From contig NZ_JAHCLU010000014.1 in assembly GCF_018448785.1 (NCBI RefSeq), forward strand, positions 1-64,000: DNA of 64,000 nt, given 5' to 3'. Source of the stretch: Halomonas jincaotanensis. GTDB taxonomy: Bacteria; Pseudomonadota; Gammaproteobacteria; Pseudomonadales; Halomonadaceae. Position numbers and translations under genes: made by a program. The notes below the pieces were generated by a model, which ran no database searches, was not told where the DNA came from, and saw only the letters and a program-made list of their open reading frames with translations. The first letter of the stretch is position 1, and each line of letters opens with the position of its first letter. Of this stretch, positions 56,333 through 64,000 are shown piece after piece.

Positions 56333-57320
56333 CGCGACGCGAGGCTGTGGTCGTCGTCTTATGACCGGACGGTGACTGGCGTCGGCCGGCCAGCAGGGCA
56401 ACGATGGCGCCCAGCAAGCCCAGCGTCATGCCGAAGGTGCCCAGCCAGCCCGGCAGTTCACCGAACATCAAGGCCGTCCAGCCCAGGGTGGCGGCCGGGG
56501 TCAGGGCGATGAGGGCGGCACTGCGGCCGACGCCGAAGCGCTGCAGGCTGGCATTGAAGAAGCCGTAGCCGCCGAAGGTTGCCAGCACGATCAACCATAC
56601 CAGCGCCATCACGCTATCCGTTGTCAGCGGCGGCGGGGCCACCCGTCCTTCGTCGAGTCCCCATGCAGCGGCGAAGAAGACGACCGTGGCCGCTGCCAGT
56701 TGGGCGGTCAGGCGTGCTTCCAGGGGCAGCGAGGTCGGCCGGCGCGCCGTCATGACGCTGCCCAGGGTGACGGCCACCACAGCCAGTAATGGCAACCCAT
56801 AGCTCCAGGCCGGGGCGCCGCCGACGCCCTGCATATCATCCAGCACACTCAGGCCGGCGCCCAACGTCGCGACCGTCATCCCCAACCACTGCAGCGGCCT
56901 TGAGCGCTCGCCCAGCCACCACCCGGCCAGGGTGATGGCAGCCAAGGGCTGCAGGGCGCCGATCAGCGACGCCAACCCGGTGCTGACTCCCTGCTCGATG
57001 GCCAGCAGCATGGCCAGGAGATAAACCCCCACCGTCAGGCTACCGACCAGCGCATCGGCGGCAAGGTCGAGAGGCGCTACGATCTGCCGGCCATTTCGCC
57101 GGGCGCGCAGGATCCACCAGCCTGCTACCAGCAGGGTGGCCAGCGCGAAGCGCCAGGCGTAGAGCGCAAGCACGGGGGTGTCCAGCTCGACGCCCAGGCG
57201 ACTCCCGACGAACCCGCTGCTCCAGCAGACAACGAAACCGATGGCGACGGCCAGGCAGCCCAATGGCAACAAGCTCGGGTGAGGCAGCTGATAGGAGAAA
57301 TGGCGGCTGAGAGCGAACAT
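56259..57320 (-). CDS. EamA-family drug/metabolite transporter
   Basis: The 353-residue protein has ten helices in two EamA repeats ([15 protein letters not shown] in the first, [14 protein letters not shown], and [31 protein letters not shown] in the second). It exports a small molecule. The last about 40 residues (after LLAGRRQ) are Arg-rich, non-membrane and overlap trmB antisense, so the true stop may be a lost one. A divergent LysR gene likely controls it. AGGAAG precedes the ATG. Confidence 0.85.
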   Translation of the reverse strand: MFALSRHFSYQLPHPSLLPLGCLAVAIGFVVCWSSGFVGSRLGVELDTPVLALYAWRFALATLLVAGWWILRARRNGRQIVAPLDLAADALVGSLTVGVYLLAMLLAIEQGVSTGLASLIGALQPLAAITLAGWWLGERSRPLQWLGMTVATLGAGLSVLDDMQGVGGAPAWSYGLPLLAVVAVTLGSVMTARRPTSLPLEARLTAQLAAATVVFFAAAWGLDEGRVAPPPLTTDSVMALVWLIVLATFGGYGFFNASLQRFGVGRSAALIALTPAATLGWTALMFGELPGWLGTFGMTLGLLGAIVALLAGRRQSPSGHKTTTTASRRVRPYAGRSGPRRRAPAARHAPRTW

Positions 57321-57412
57321 TGGGACTTCCTGGCGGGTCGGTGACTTGTGCCGCCATTCTGGTCCGTCTAAAGTCTTCAGGGAATCGATACTATTTTCAC
57401 TGAGCGTTCAAT

Positions 57413-58297
57413 ATGGCTGAAGTCTCAACGTCGGCGCTGGATCTCGAGGCCCTTCGCAGTTTCGTGCTGGTCGCCAGGCTGGGCACCCTGGCGGCAGCCG
57501 CGGAAGAGCGACATCGTACGGTCAGCGCCCTAAGCATGCAGATCAAGCGCCTGGAGGCGCACCTCGATGCGCGCCTGCTGGTCCGCAGTGCCAAGGGAAT
57601 GACGACCACCCCGACCGGTGAGGCGTTATTGGGCGAGGCGCGTGAGCTGTTGCGCCAGCACGATGGGCTGGTGGCACGCATCAGCGGACGCGGGCTGAGA
57701 GGGCGAGTACGCTTCGGTATGCCCGAGGATTTCGCCTCTCGCATCGTCGGGCGCCTGCTGCCCGACTACCTGGCGCGCCACCCCGACGTGGTGCTGGAGG
57801 CCGTGACGGCGACCAGTGGAGATCTGGCGCGACGGCTTGAGCGCGGTGAGCTGTCGCTGATCGTCGCCCTGGATCGCCCTCACCACCTCATGGGTGGCGA
57901 GCCGCTATGGCGAACTACGCCGGTCTGGGCCGGGGCTCGAGAGCTTCGGCTGTCCCCGGGGCAGCCGTTGCCACTGGCGCTTCATCCGGTGGACTGCCCC
58001 TATCGCCACCTCGGGGTAGAGGCGCTTGCGGCCATCGGTCGCAGTTGGCATGCCGTCTTCACCAGCACCAGCCTGCATGCGGTGGAAACGGCAGTGGAGT
58101 CCGGATTGGCGGTGAGCATTCTGGAGCGAGACAGGCTGACACCGACCATGCGTGAACTGGGCGAAGCCGAAGGACTGCCCGTGCTTCAGGGCTGCGAGGC
58201 GCAGTTGCATTACGGGCGTCGTGTCTCTGCCGCCTCCTGGCCTGCCGTCGAGGCGCTCGGCGAGATGCTGACACAGCATCTCGGGCGACATGGCTGA
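57413..58297 (+). CDS. LysR-family transcriptional regulator
   Basis: The 294-residue protein has the LysR HTH (LDLEALRSFVLVARLGTLAA, then AAEERHRTVSALSMQIKRLE) and an effector domain. It is divergent to the EamA transporter with a 92-base gap, a classic regulator-exporter pair. The inducer is unknown. It is shorter in the linker than the FinR-like protein and not closely related to it. Confidence 0.9.
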   Translation: MAEVSTSALDLEALRSFVLVARLGTLAAAAEERHRTVSALSMQIKRLEAHLDARLLVRSAKGMTTTPTGEALLGEARELLRQHDGLVARISGRGLRGRVRFGMPEDFASRIVGRLLPDYLARHPDVVLEAVTATSGDLARRLERGELSLIVALDRPHHLMGGEPLWRTTPVWAGARELRLSPGQPLPLALHPVDCPYRHLGVEALAAIGRSWHAVFTSTSLHAVETAVESGLAVSILERDRLTPTMRELGEAEGLPVLQGCEAQLHYGRRVSAASWPAVEALGEMLTQHLGRHG

Positions 58298-58332
58298 GCG
58301 GCTCACCCAAAAGAGCTCACGAAGGCTCAGAT

Positions 58333-58359
58333 AAAAAAGCCGCTTCCCGAGGAAGCGGC
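58333..58359 (-). terminator. Rho-independent terminator of the AEC gene
   Basis: GCCGCTTCC (58339-58347) and GGAAGCGGC (58351-58359) form a 9-bp stem with loop CGA. A6 at 58333-58338 gives a U tract on the minus strand, so it serves the AEC transporter gene; it can also stop LysR transcription. Confidence 0.8.
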
Positions 58360-58529
58360 GGTAAGGACCGTGACTAGCAATGAGTGGGAGATACCCTGGC
58401 AGGTGACTGGCAGGACCCCTGCAGGGCCTGTGGCGCCTCATCAACGCCACATCTGCAGCGTACTCATTCGCATTCCTGTTGTCAATGAAAATACGAATGC
58501 TTTTTGTTTAGTTCGTGGCGACAGGCGTC

Positions 58530-59444
58530 TTACGCGGCCAGCCGCAGCCATAGGGGTAGGGTTGCCATGGCCAGCAGGGTCTGGCCGGTAATCAGGGCCG
58601 CCATCAACTCGGCGTCTCCGCCCAACTGTCGCGCCAGGATATAGGCCGAGGTGGCCGTGGGCAGGGCGGCGAAAAGTAACGCCACATCTCGGCTCACCGG
58701 GTCGAGATCCAACAGCAGGGCGAGCGTGAGCACTGTCGCCGGAACCAGCGCCAGCTTGACCAGGTTGGCAGCCCAGACGCCTCGGTCCAGGCGCATCAGT
58801 GCGGCGGGACGCAACGCGACACCGACCGCCACCAGCCCCAGCGGCAGCGCGGCGCGTCCGAGCAGTGCCACGGCCTCGCCGCTCCAGCCGGGCAGGCCGA
58901 TACCCCCCAGGTTGAGGCCGATCCCCACCACACAGGCGAGAATCAGCGGATTGCGCACCAAGGCGGCGACACTCCCGGCGAGGCTCGATGATCCCAGGGT
59001 GCCGGCGGCGATGAAGCTGGTCACGCACAGCACGTTGACGACCGGCACCATCAGCGCCACGGCGACCGCCGCTACCGTCGCCCCGGCACTGCCGTGAAGA
59101 GCGGCGGCGCCGGCGACACCCACATAGGTATTGAAGCGCAGCGCGCCCTGAAAGACCGACGTGAAGGCGGCGGCGTCGAGGCCTAACCGGTGGCGCACGC
59201 CCCACAGCAGACTGGCGAACAGGGCCAGTGTGCCGAGCAGCGCCAAGGCCAGTCTGGCCACCGGCACCTGGCTCACGTCGGCACTGGCCAGGGTGGCGAC
59301 CAGCATGGCGGGGAACAGCAGGAAGTAGATCAGCCGCTCCATTCTCGGCCAGAAATCACCGCCCGGCTGACGCGCCCAGCCAAGCAGCGCGCCAAGCAGA
59401 ATCAACAGGAACAGCGGGCCGAGCGCACTCGCCACGTCATGCAT
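58530..59444 (-). CDS. AEC-family permease (auxin efflux carrier-like)
   Basis: The 304-residue protein has ten helices. Key segments are LFPAMLVATLA, RFNTYVGVAGAAALHG (about 104-119), NPLILACVVGIGLNLGG and FAALPTATSAYILARQLGG (about 261-279), typical of AEC/MleP-like transporters for organic acids. The substrate is unknown. AGAGAGAC is upstream of the ATG, and a terminator follows. Confidence 0.9.
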   Translation of the reverse strand: MHDVASALGPLFLLILLGALLGWARQPGGDFWPRMERLIYFLLFPAMLVATLASADVSQVPVARLALALLGTLALFASLLWGVRHRLGLDAAAFTSVFQGALRFNTYVGVAGAAALHGSAGATVAAVAVALMVPVVNVLCVTSFIAAGTLGSSSLAGSVAALVRNPLILACVVGIGLNLGGIGLPGWSGEAVALLGRAALPLGLVAVGVALRPAALMRLDRGVWAANLVKLALVPATVLTLALLLDLDPVSRDVALLFAALPTATSAYILARQLGGDAELMAALITGQTLLAMATLPLWLRLAA

Positions 59445-59556
59445 GCAACGTCTCTCTCTGGTGGTTGGCCTGCGACATCCCCGCGCACTCTGCCGCGGGA
59501 AAATACTGGTAAGCTTATCGTTAACCCGTCCTCAGTGGAGAGTTCCTTTCGCCGCC

Positions 59557-60063
59557 ATGTCCCTGCCCTGCTCGAACGACACCAGTGCACATTCTCCGTT
59601 GCTGCGCTTCTTGATCCTGGTCACCCTGACCGTCATCGTCGTGGCAGTATGGTATCTGGTCCGCTACCACCTGAGCGACGACGGTGAGATCCGCTGGTTT
59701 GCGCCTGAGTCCGCTTGTGACCTGCAGCAGGGTGCCTGCAAGACGACGCTCGATGGCTTGGGTGATGACCTTCGTTTTGAACTGGGTGTCCAAGGCCCTG
59801 TGCAAGCCCTCGAGGTGCTGCCATTGACCGTAACGCTTGATGGCCTGCCGTCCCGGTCGGCAGTCGTCGAATTCGTAGGACGTGACCTGGAGATGGGGTT
59901 GCATCGCTTTCCCTTGTCGCACGAGGATGGGGCACTTCGCGGCGAAGGCCAGGTCGGACTGTGCACCCAGGCGGCGATGGCCTGGCGAGCGAACGTCGTG
60001 GTGGACACTCCGCAAGGGCGGCTTGGCACTTGGTTCGATTTCATTGTGGAGCGAGGCGGATAA
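59557..60063 (+). CDS. Hypothetical membrane-anchored protein before sco
   Basis: The 168-residue protein has one N-terminal membrane helix (about 14-36, LLRFLILVTLTVIVVAVWYLV) and a periplasmic beta-rich domain with three cysteines (ACDLQQGACKTTL and LCTQAAM). It overlaps the Sco gene by one base (TAATG), so they are coupled. I do not recognise the family. The context suggests a part in cytochrome oxidase copper insertion or assembly. GTGGAGAG precedes ATG 59557. Confidence 0.7.
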   Translation: MSLPCSNDTSAHSPLLRFLILVTLTVIVVAVWYLVRYHLSDDGEIRWFAPESACDLQQGACKTTLDGLGDDLRFELGVQGPVQALEVLPLTVTLDGLPSRSAVVEFVGRDLEMGLHRFPLSHEDGALRGEGQVGLCTQAAMAWRANVVVDTPQGRLGTWFDFIVERGG

Positions 60064-60668
60064 TGCTGAGTGTTAAGAAGCACAAGGGGCTATGGCTGGG
60101 TCTGGGCACGATACTGTTGCTTGCCGGGTTCGGCGGGGGCGCCTGGTATCTGCAGCAGGCGGACGGTCGCGACGACGGCCCCCCCGGGGGCGAGGTGTCG
60201 CTACCCTCGACTCAGGGCGATTTCTCGCTCAGCGAGCTCGGTGAGGATCAGCTGGCGGTGCTGTTCTTCGGCTATACCTACTGTCCGGATGTCTGCCCGA
60301 TGACCCTCTCGGTGGTGCGCCAGGCCTTGGCAGGACTCGACGAGGCGCAGCGCGAGAGAGTGGTGCCGTTGATGGTATCCGTGGACCCCGAACGCGACAC
60401 CCTGGAGCGGCTAGAGGAATATACCGCCTATTTTGGCGCTGGCATTATCGGTGCCACGGGCAGCCAGCAACAGCTTGACGACATTGCCGAGCGCTACGGC
60501 GTGGTGTGGCGCAAGGTGGAAACGCCGGATTCGGCCATGGCGTATACCATCGACCACAGTTCATCGCTGTATTTGGTGGATAATGAGGGCGATATTCGCC
60601 GGCGCGTCCTTTATTCTCCTGTGCCCAATGCCCTTCGGTCAGCGCTCGAGAGCGAGCTTGAAGGCTAG
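60063..60668 (+). CDS. Sco1/SenC-family copper chaperone
   Basis: The 201-residue protein has an N-terminal membrane helix and a thioredoxin-like domain with the copper-binding CxxxC (YCPDVCPMT, about 77-85) and the later His in YTIDHSSSLYLVD (about 165-177). Sco proteins deliver copper to or reduce the CuA site of cytochrome c oxidase. The gene is coupled to the upstream membrane gene. No cytochrome oxidase gene lies in the window. Confidence 0.9.
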   Translation: MLSVKKHKGLWLGLGTILLLAGFGGGAWYLQQADGRDDGPPGGEVSLPSTQGDFSLSELGEDQLAVLFFGYTYCPDVCPMTLSVVRQALAGLDEAQRERVVPLMVSVDPERDTLERLEEYTAYFGAGIIGATGSQQQLDDIAERYGVVWRKVETPDSAMAYTIDHSSSLYLVDNEGDIRRRVLYSPVPNALRSALESELEG

Positions 60669-60706
60669 ACACGAATCGCCGGGTCCATGAACAGCGGTGG
60701 TGGGGA

Positions 60707-61768
60707 TCAGCGCTCCGGGGTCTGCTGGAGCCGGTCAATCATTGCCATCAGGCCGCTCAGTTGGGTGCCTTGACGGCTGTCATGGAGCGGGTTGAGCTGC
60801 CAGGTGCTCTCGGCGAAGCCCCACCAATCCCAGCATCCCTGAGGATTGGGGAGGCTGGTCTGCGCCTGGGGGTACAGCACGACGTGATGGTTCGCGGCGG
60901 CCCACTCGTTCAATCCGCTGTGGCGCACGAAGGCCTCGCCGATCTGTTCGGCCCCCATCCCGCAGCCGTGCAGCGCCACGGTCAGACCGCAGTCGCCCTC
61001 TTGGCATGCCTCGGGAATGAAGCTGTAACCGCTGTCGGCAAATCCCTTGGTGTCGAACGCCGCCTGGTCGAAGCGCAATAACCGGCCTTCAGGTTCATCG
61101 CCTGTCGGTCGAGTCAGATCGCCGTGCAGCCAGTTCAGCATGCGGCCCGCGATGTCCAGATTGCAGCCCAGCAGGTGGGTACCACCGCCCTCGTCGCATT
61201 CGGCCAGTGCTGTGACCGGGGTGTCGCTTCGCGCCGCGACGGGCCAGCCATGGCCGGCGTCCTCGCTGACCAGCAAGCGTAGCTGTTCCGCGGGGTCGGC
61301 CAGCCACTCATCGAACTGGGCGACGAGTGCCTTGCCAAGTGATGGCAAGACGGTCTCGTCCTCCTCTCCATGCCAGATGAAGACGCGCATTTCGGCGAGC
61401 TCGTCTGCGTCTCCCACAAGGTCACGACGCCGAAAGTCTTGCAGACGCTGCGACAGCTGGCCGAGATCGGGCGAGCCGAGGCGATCGCCCATGCACTGAC
61501 CGAGAGCCAGGCTTAAGGCTCCTTGGGCACAGGCCCAGGGACCCGTGCCCAGCACGCCAAGTCCCACGAAGCGCTCCGGCCAGGCCACTGCCAACTGCGT
61601 GGCCATGTAACCCCCGGAGGATACGCCGATGACACTGACATTCTCGGCATCGATCGCCAGGCGCGGCAGGTCGGGCGGCGATTCCTGGGCCACAGACTCC
61701 TGGGCCACGGACGGCAGTGCCAGCCCCATGAGGGCGAGGCTGGCGACCGAGGTTCGCAGAAGGCGCAC
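60707..61768 (-). CDS. Secreted poly(3-hydroxybutyrate) depolymerase-like hydrolase
   Basis: The 353-residue protein has a signal peptide (MRLLRTSVASLALMGLALPSVA), the serine-hydrolase elbow GVSSGGYMA (about 48-56), and PHB-depolymerase landmarks: CGLTVALHGCGMGAEQIG, LYPQAQTS and GCWDWWGF. Cysteines are paired as expected for a secreted enzyme. It likely cleaves PHB or a related polyester outside the cytoplasm. The start is GTG 61768, 8 bases after the FKBP stop, with no good ribosome binding site. The signal-peptide end has a doubled SVAQE. Confidence 0.8.
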   Translation of the reverse strand: MRLLRTSVASLALMGLALPSVAQESVAQESPPDLPRLAIDAENVSVIGVSSGGYMATQLAVAWPERFVGLGVLGTGPWACAQGALSLALGQCMGDRLGSPDLGQLSQRLQDFRRRDLVGDADELAEMRVFIWHGEEDETVLPSLGKALVAQFDEWLADPAEQLRLLVSEDAGHGWPVAARSDTPVTALAECDEGGGTHLLGCNLDIAGRMLNWLHGDLTRPTGDEPEGRLLRFDQAAFDTKGFADSGYSFIPEACQEGDCGLTVALHGCGMGAEQIGEAFVRHSGLNEWAAANHHVVLYPQAQTSLPNPQGCWDWWGFAESTWQLNPLHDSRQGTQLSGLMAMIDRLQQTPER

Positions 61769-61776
61769 GGGGCGGA

Positions 61777-62463
61777 TCAGTTGTCGTCTACGCCAAGCAA
61801 TTCGACCTTGAAGACCAGCGTCTCATGGGGACCAATCGGTCCTTGACCCTGGTCCCCGTAAGCCAGCTCGGAGGGGATGACGATTTCCCAAGTATCGCCT
61901 ACATTCATCATCTGCAGAGCTTCCTGCCAGCCTTCGATCACTTGGTCGACGCGGAAACTCACCGGCTCACCGCGATCGAAGGAACTGTCGAAGACGGTGC
62001 CGTCGATCAGCGTGCCTTCGTAATGCACTTCCACGCTCGAGTCGGCTTGTGGAGAGGCGCCATCACCGGCTTCCAGCTCCCGATACTGCAGGCCGGATTC
62101 GGTGGTCTCGACGTCGTCGCGTTCGGCGTTCTCGGCGAGGTAGGCCTCGCCCGCCTCACGGTTGGAGGCGGATTGCTGCTCGGTCTCGGCTTCGCGGGCG
62201 GCCGTGGCTTCTTGCTGGAAACGCATCAGGGCCTGAGCCATTTCCTCGTCGCTCATTTCCAGCTCGTCGCCGGCAAAGACGTCGCGAATGGCCTGGGTGA
62301 ATGCATCGACATTCAGGTTGTCGACATCCTGCTGGATGCTCTGGCCAAGGGTGACCCCCAGGCTGTAGCCAAGACGCTCCTCGTCAGTTTCCAGATCGGC
62401 CAATGCTAGCGGCGCGGCGCCCAGCAGGGCGGTGAGAGAGGCGGTGGTCAGCAGTCGTTTCAT
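61777..62463 (-). CDS. FKBP-type peptidyl-prolyl isomerase (FklB/FkpA-like)
   Basis: The 228-residue protein has a signal peptide (KRLLTTASLTALLGAAPLALA), an N-terminal dimerisation domain (YSLGVTLGQSI, about 34-44) and a C-terminal FKBP domain (VEVHYEGTLIDGTVFDSSFDRGEP, about 143-166, then VIEGWQEALQMM and YGDQGQGPI). It helps folding in the periplasm, like FkpA. ATG 62463 has AAGG upstream. Proteins here are very acidic, as in halophiles. Confidence 0.92.
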   Translation of the reverse strand: MKRLLTTASLTALLGAAPLALADLETDEERLGYSLGVTLGQSIQQDVDNLNVDAFTQAIRDVFAGDELEMSDEEMAQALMRFQQEATAAREAETEQQSASNREAGEAYLAENAERDDVETTESGLQYRELEAGDGASPQADSSVEVHYEGTLIDGTVFDSSFDRGEPVSFRVDQVIEGWQEALQMMNVGDTWEIVIPSELAYGDQGQGPIGPHETLVFKVELLGVDDN

Positions 62464-62546
62464 GAACAAACCTTATGATGGGGCGCTGCAGCGCCGTAAC
62501 AAGAAAATGAAAACGTCAATCGCGCGTAATGTGACTCCAACAAGCG

Positions 62547-62580
62547 CCTGCCGGTTCCGCGAGGTGGCGAAACCGGCAGG
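62547..62580 (-). terminator. 10-bp hairpin after teaD
   Basis: CCTGCCGGTT (62547-62556) and AACCGGCAGG (62571-62580) pair perfectly around a 14-base loop, 26 bases past the teaD stop. A good U tract is lacking. Confidence 0.6.
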
Positions 62581-62605
62581 AAAAACCGCAAGGGCGTTGG
62601 CCCCG

Positions 62606-63049
62606 CTAAACGACGAGAGTGGGGCAGTGCGACGAGCCGGCCACGCGCTGAGCCACGCTGCCCAGCATCAAGCTCTTGTCGCCATTGGTACCCTGGGCGC
62701 CGATCACCACCAGATCGCACTCGCGTTTGCGCGCAAAGCGCACGATGGTACGCGAGGGCCGGCCACCCTTGACGAAGGAGCGCACCTTTTCGGGCGGCAC
62801 CCCCAGCTCGACGGCATGCGACTTGGCATGCACAGCGATCTCGGTGGCGTATTCCTTGAGCGCATCGTCGGGCAGGTCGAGCTGTTCGGGTCTGACCATC
62901 GAAAGCGATGCCTCGAGCAGGCTGTGATGCTTGAACACGCAGAGGATATACAGCTCGGCGCCGGTCAGCAGCTGCAGACCCACCGCTTTCTTTAGCGCCT
63001 TGAGGGCGCCTTTGGAGCCGTCTACCGGCACCATGATTCGATTGAACAT
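62606..63049 (-). CDS. teaD: Universal stress protein TeaD
   Basis: The 147-residue protein starts [19 protein letters not shown] and has the UspA ATP site ([23 protein letters not shown]) near the C-terminus. It is nearly the same as what I recall of Halomonas elongata TeaD, which controls the TeaABC ectoine TRAP transporter. ATG 63055 is also possible, with AGGAG close by. It follows the TRAP permease gene with about 35 bases between. It binds ATP and forms oligomers. Confidence 0.87.
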   Translation of the reverse strand: MFNRIMVPVDGSKGALKALKKAVGLQLLTGAELYILCVFKHHSLLEASLSMVRPEQLDLPDDALKEYATEIAVHAKSHAVELGVPPEKVRSFVKGGRPSRTIVRFARKRECDLVVIGAQGTNGDKSLMLGSVAQRVAGSSHCPTLVV

Positions 63050-63083
63050 CGTCATGTCACTCCTAGGGTCCGGTCAGCGGCTC

Positions 63084-64000
63084 TCAACGGAACGCCACGT
63101 CGCGCAGGAAAAGGGCAATCTGCGGGAACATGATCAGCAAAGCCGCGGCCAGGATGAGCATGATCACGAAGGGTGGTGTGCCCTTGATAACATCCCAGTA
63201 GGGGCGCTTGAAGATGGCGATGGCAGTGAAGATATCGCAACCGAAGGGTGGCGTCGCCGACCCGATGGCCACCTGCAGAGTGATCAGGATGCCGACCAGC
63301 ACCGGATCGAGACCTGTGGCCGCGATGGCGGGTGCGAAGATCGGCGTCAGCACCAGGATTACCACGATGGGATCGACGAACATGCAGGCCACGAAGAAGG
63401 AAACGCAGATCGCGATCAGCACGCCCGTCGGGCCGGCTTCGTTGATGCCCGCGGCGCCCAGCAGCGCCTGGGGAATCTGGGCGAAGGAGATGATCCAGGA
63501 AAAACCGTTACCCACCGCGACCAGGATGAACACCACGGCGGTGATCAGGCCGGTGGATTTGGCGATCGCGTAGATGTGATGCAGTTTCAACGACCGGAAG
63601 ACGACGAATTCCAGGAAGACGGCGTAGAGCACGCAGGCCGCCGCGGCTTCCGTGGGACTGAAGATGCCGCCATAGATGCCCCCCACGATGATCACCGGGA
63701 AGCCCAGTGGCCAGAGCGCCATACGCACGGCGGTCAGACGCTCCCCCCAGTTGGATTTCGGCTCCGTGGGTACGTTGCGGATCACGGCATAGAGCACGGA
63801 GTAAGCCGAGAACATCAGCAGGATCATGATGCCGGGGCCGATGCCGGCGATGAATAGCTCGCCGATGGAGGTGCCAGAGATCACGCCATAGATGATCATG
63901 CCGATGCTGGGAGGAATCAGGAAGGCAATATCGCTGGCATTGATGATCAGGGCAAGGGTGAAGGAATCGGAGTAACCAGCCTTGAGCATCTTGGGCCGCA
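63084..64000 (-). CDS. teaC: TRAP transporter large permease (DctM, TeaC-like), 3'-part
   Basis: This frame runs off the right edge; the C-terminal about 305 residues are present. It has TRAP large-subunit motifs: SFTLALIINASDIAFLIPPSIGMIIYG, a GNGFSWIISFAQIPQALL segment and DPIVVILVLTPIFAPAI. Together with TeaA (binding protein) and TeaB (small permease), expected just outside, it imports ectoine or hydroxyectoine with Na+. The symbol rests on the teaD neighbour; other C4-type TRAP systems are possible. An internal Met at 63989 is not the start. Confidence 0.82.
   Translation of the reverse strand, partial: RPKMLKAGYSDSFTLALIINASDIAFLIPPSIGMIIYGVISGTSIGELFIAGIGPGIMILLMFSAYSVLYAVIRNVPTEPKSNWGERLTAVRMALWPLGFPVIIVGGIYGGIFSPTEAAAACVLYAVFLEFVVFRSLKLHHIYAIAKSTGLITAVVFILVAVGNGFSWIISFAQIPQALLGAAGINEAGPTGVLIAICVSFFVACMFVDPIVVILVLTPIFAPAIAATGLDPVLVGILITLQVAIGSATPPFGCDIFTAIAIFKRPYWDVIKGTPPFVIMLILAAALLIMFPQIALFLRDVAFR

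Overview
The window looks like a chromosomal segment of a moderately halophilic gammaproteobacterium of the Halomonadaceae, most likely Halomonas or a close relative. The evidence is the high GC content with compact gene packing, many acidic residues in secreted or membrane proteins, and gene content. The right edge holds a universal-stress protein next to a TRAP large permease that closely matches what I remember of teaD/teaC from the Halomonas elongata ectoine uptake locus. No rRNA, tRNA, CRISPR array or complete insertion sequence was seen.

Layout. Positions 1-384 are a scar: the first codons of a minus-strand transposase-like gene and a remnant of a DUF4351-type tail. Positions 385-6786 hold a TetR regulator with a 12-G run, an ElyC/YdcF envelope protein, a decayed SWIM-SNF2 helicase, a putative zinc metallopeptidase and a TauE/SafE permease. 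Positions 6861-9960 are a tight three-gene cassette (methyltransferase, FAD oxidoreductase, type III polyketide synthase), followed by two divergent Crp/Fnr regulators. Positions 11826-16639 form a signalling block: a two-domain KaiC-like ATPase translationally coupled to a pseudo-receiver-GAF-GGDEF-EAL protein, preceded by a degenerate EAL protein. Positions 16843-21480 hold an XRE regulator, a YihY protein and a ybhP-clsB-ybhN membrane-lipid operon of visibly lower GC.

Positions 21620-30941 are rich in stress and envelope genes: DUF3008, a DUF3618/holin-like/coiled-coil operon, hemerythrin, a natural fusion of a quinone-reductase domain to a UbiA prenyltransferase, a YghA-type SDR, a membrane PQQ glucose dehydrogenase and a small channel-like protein. 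From 31058 the content is mainly housekeeping: serA; xseB-ispA-dxs (isoprenoid precursors, overlapping frames); djlA; a hemolysin III protein; ribA; hemE with a VanZ-like gene; a host-attachment-type protein; a divergent finR-like/fpr pair; and a glnK-amtB-glnK ammonium block with two PII genes.

Positions 45834-64000 hold ubiK, comM, a lipoprotein plus hydrolase pair, glcB (malate synthase G), a thioesterase, an AGCS symporter, DUF423, thiS-thiG-trmB, an EamA/LysR divergent pair, an AEC transporter, a Sco-type copper chaperone with an unknown membrane partner, an FKBP isomerase with a PHB-depolymerase-like protein, and the teaD-teaC end.

The parts most worth a second look are the KaiC/GGDEF-EAL module with altered KaiC phosphosite residues, the type III PKS cassette, the NQO-UbiA fusion, the duplicated PII genes around amtB, and several in-frame or intergenic short tandem repeats.
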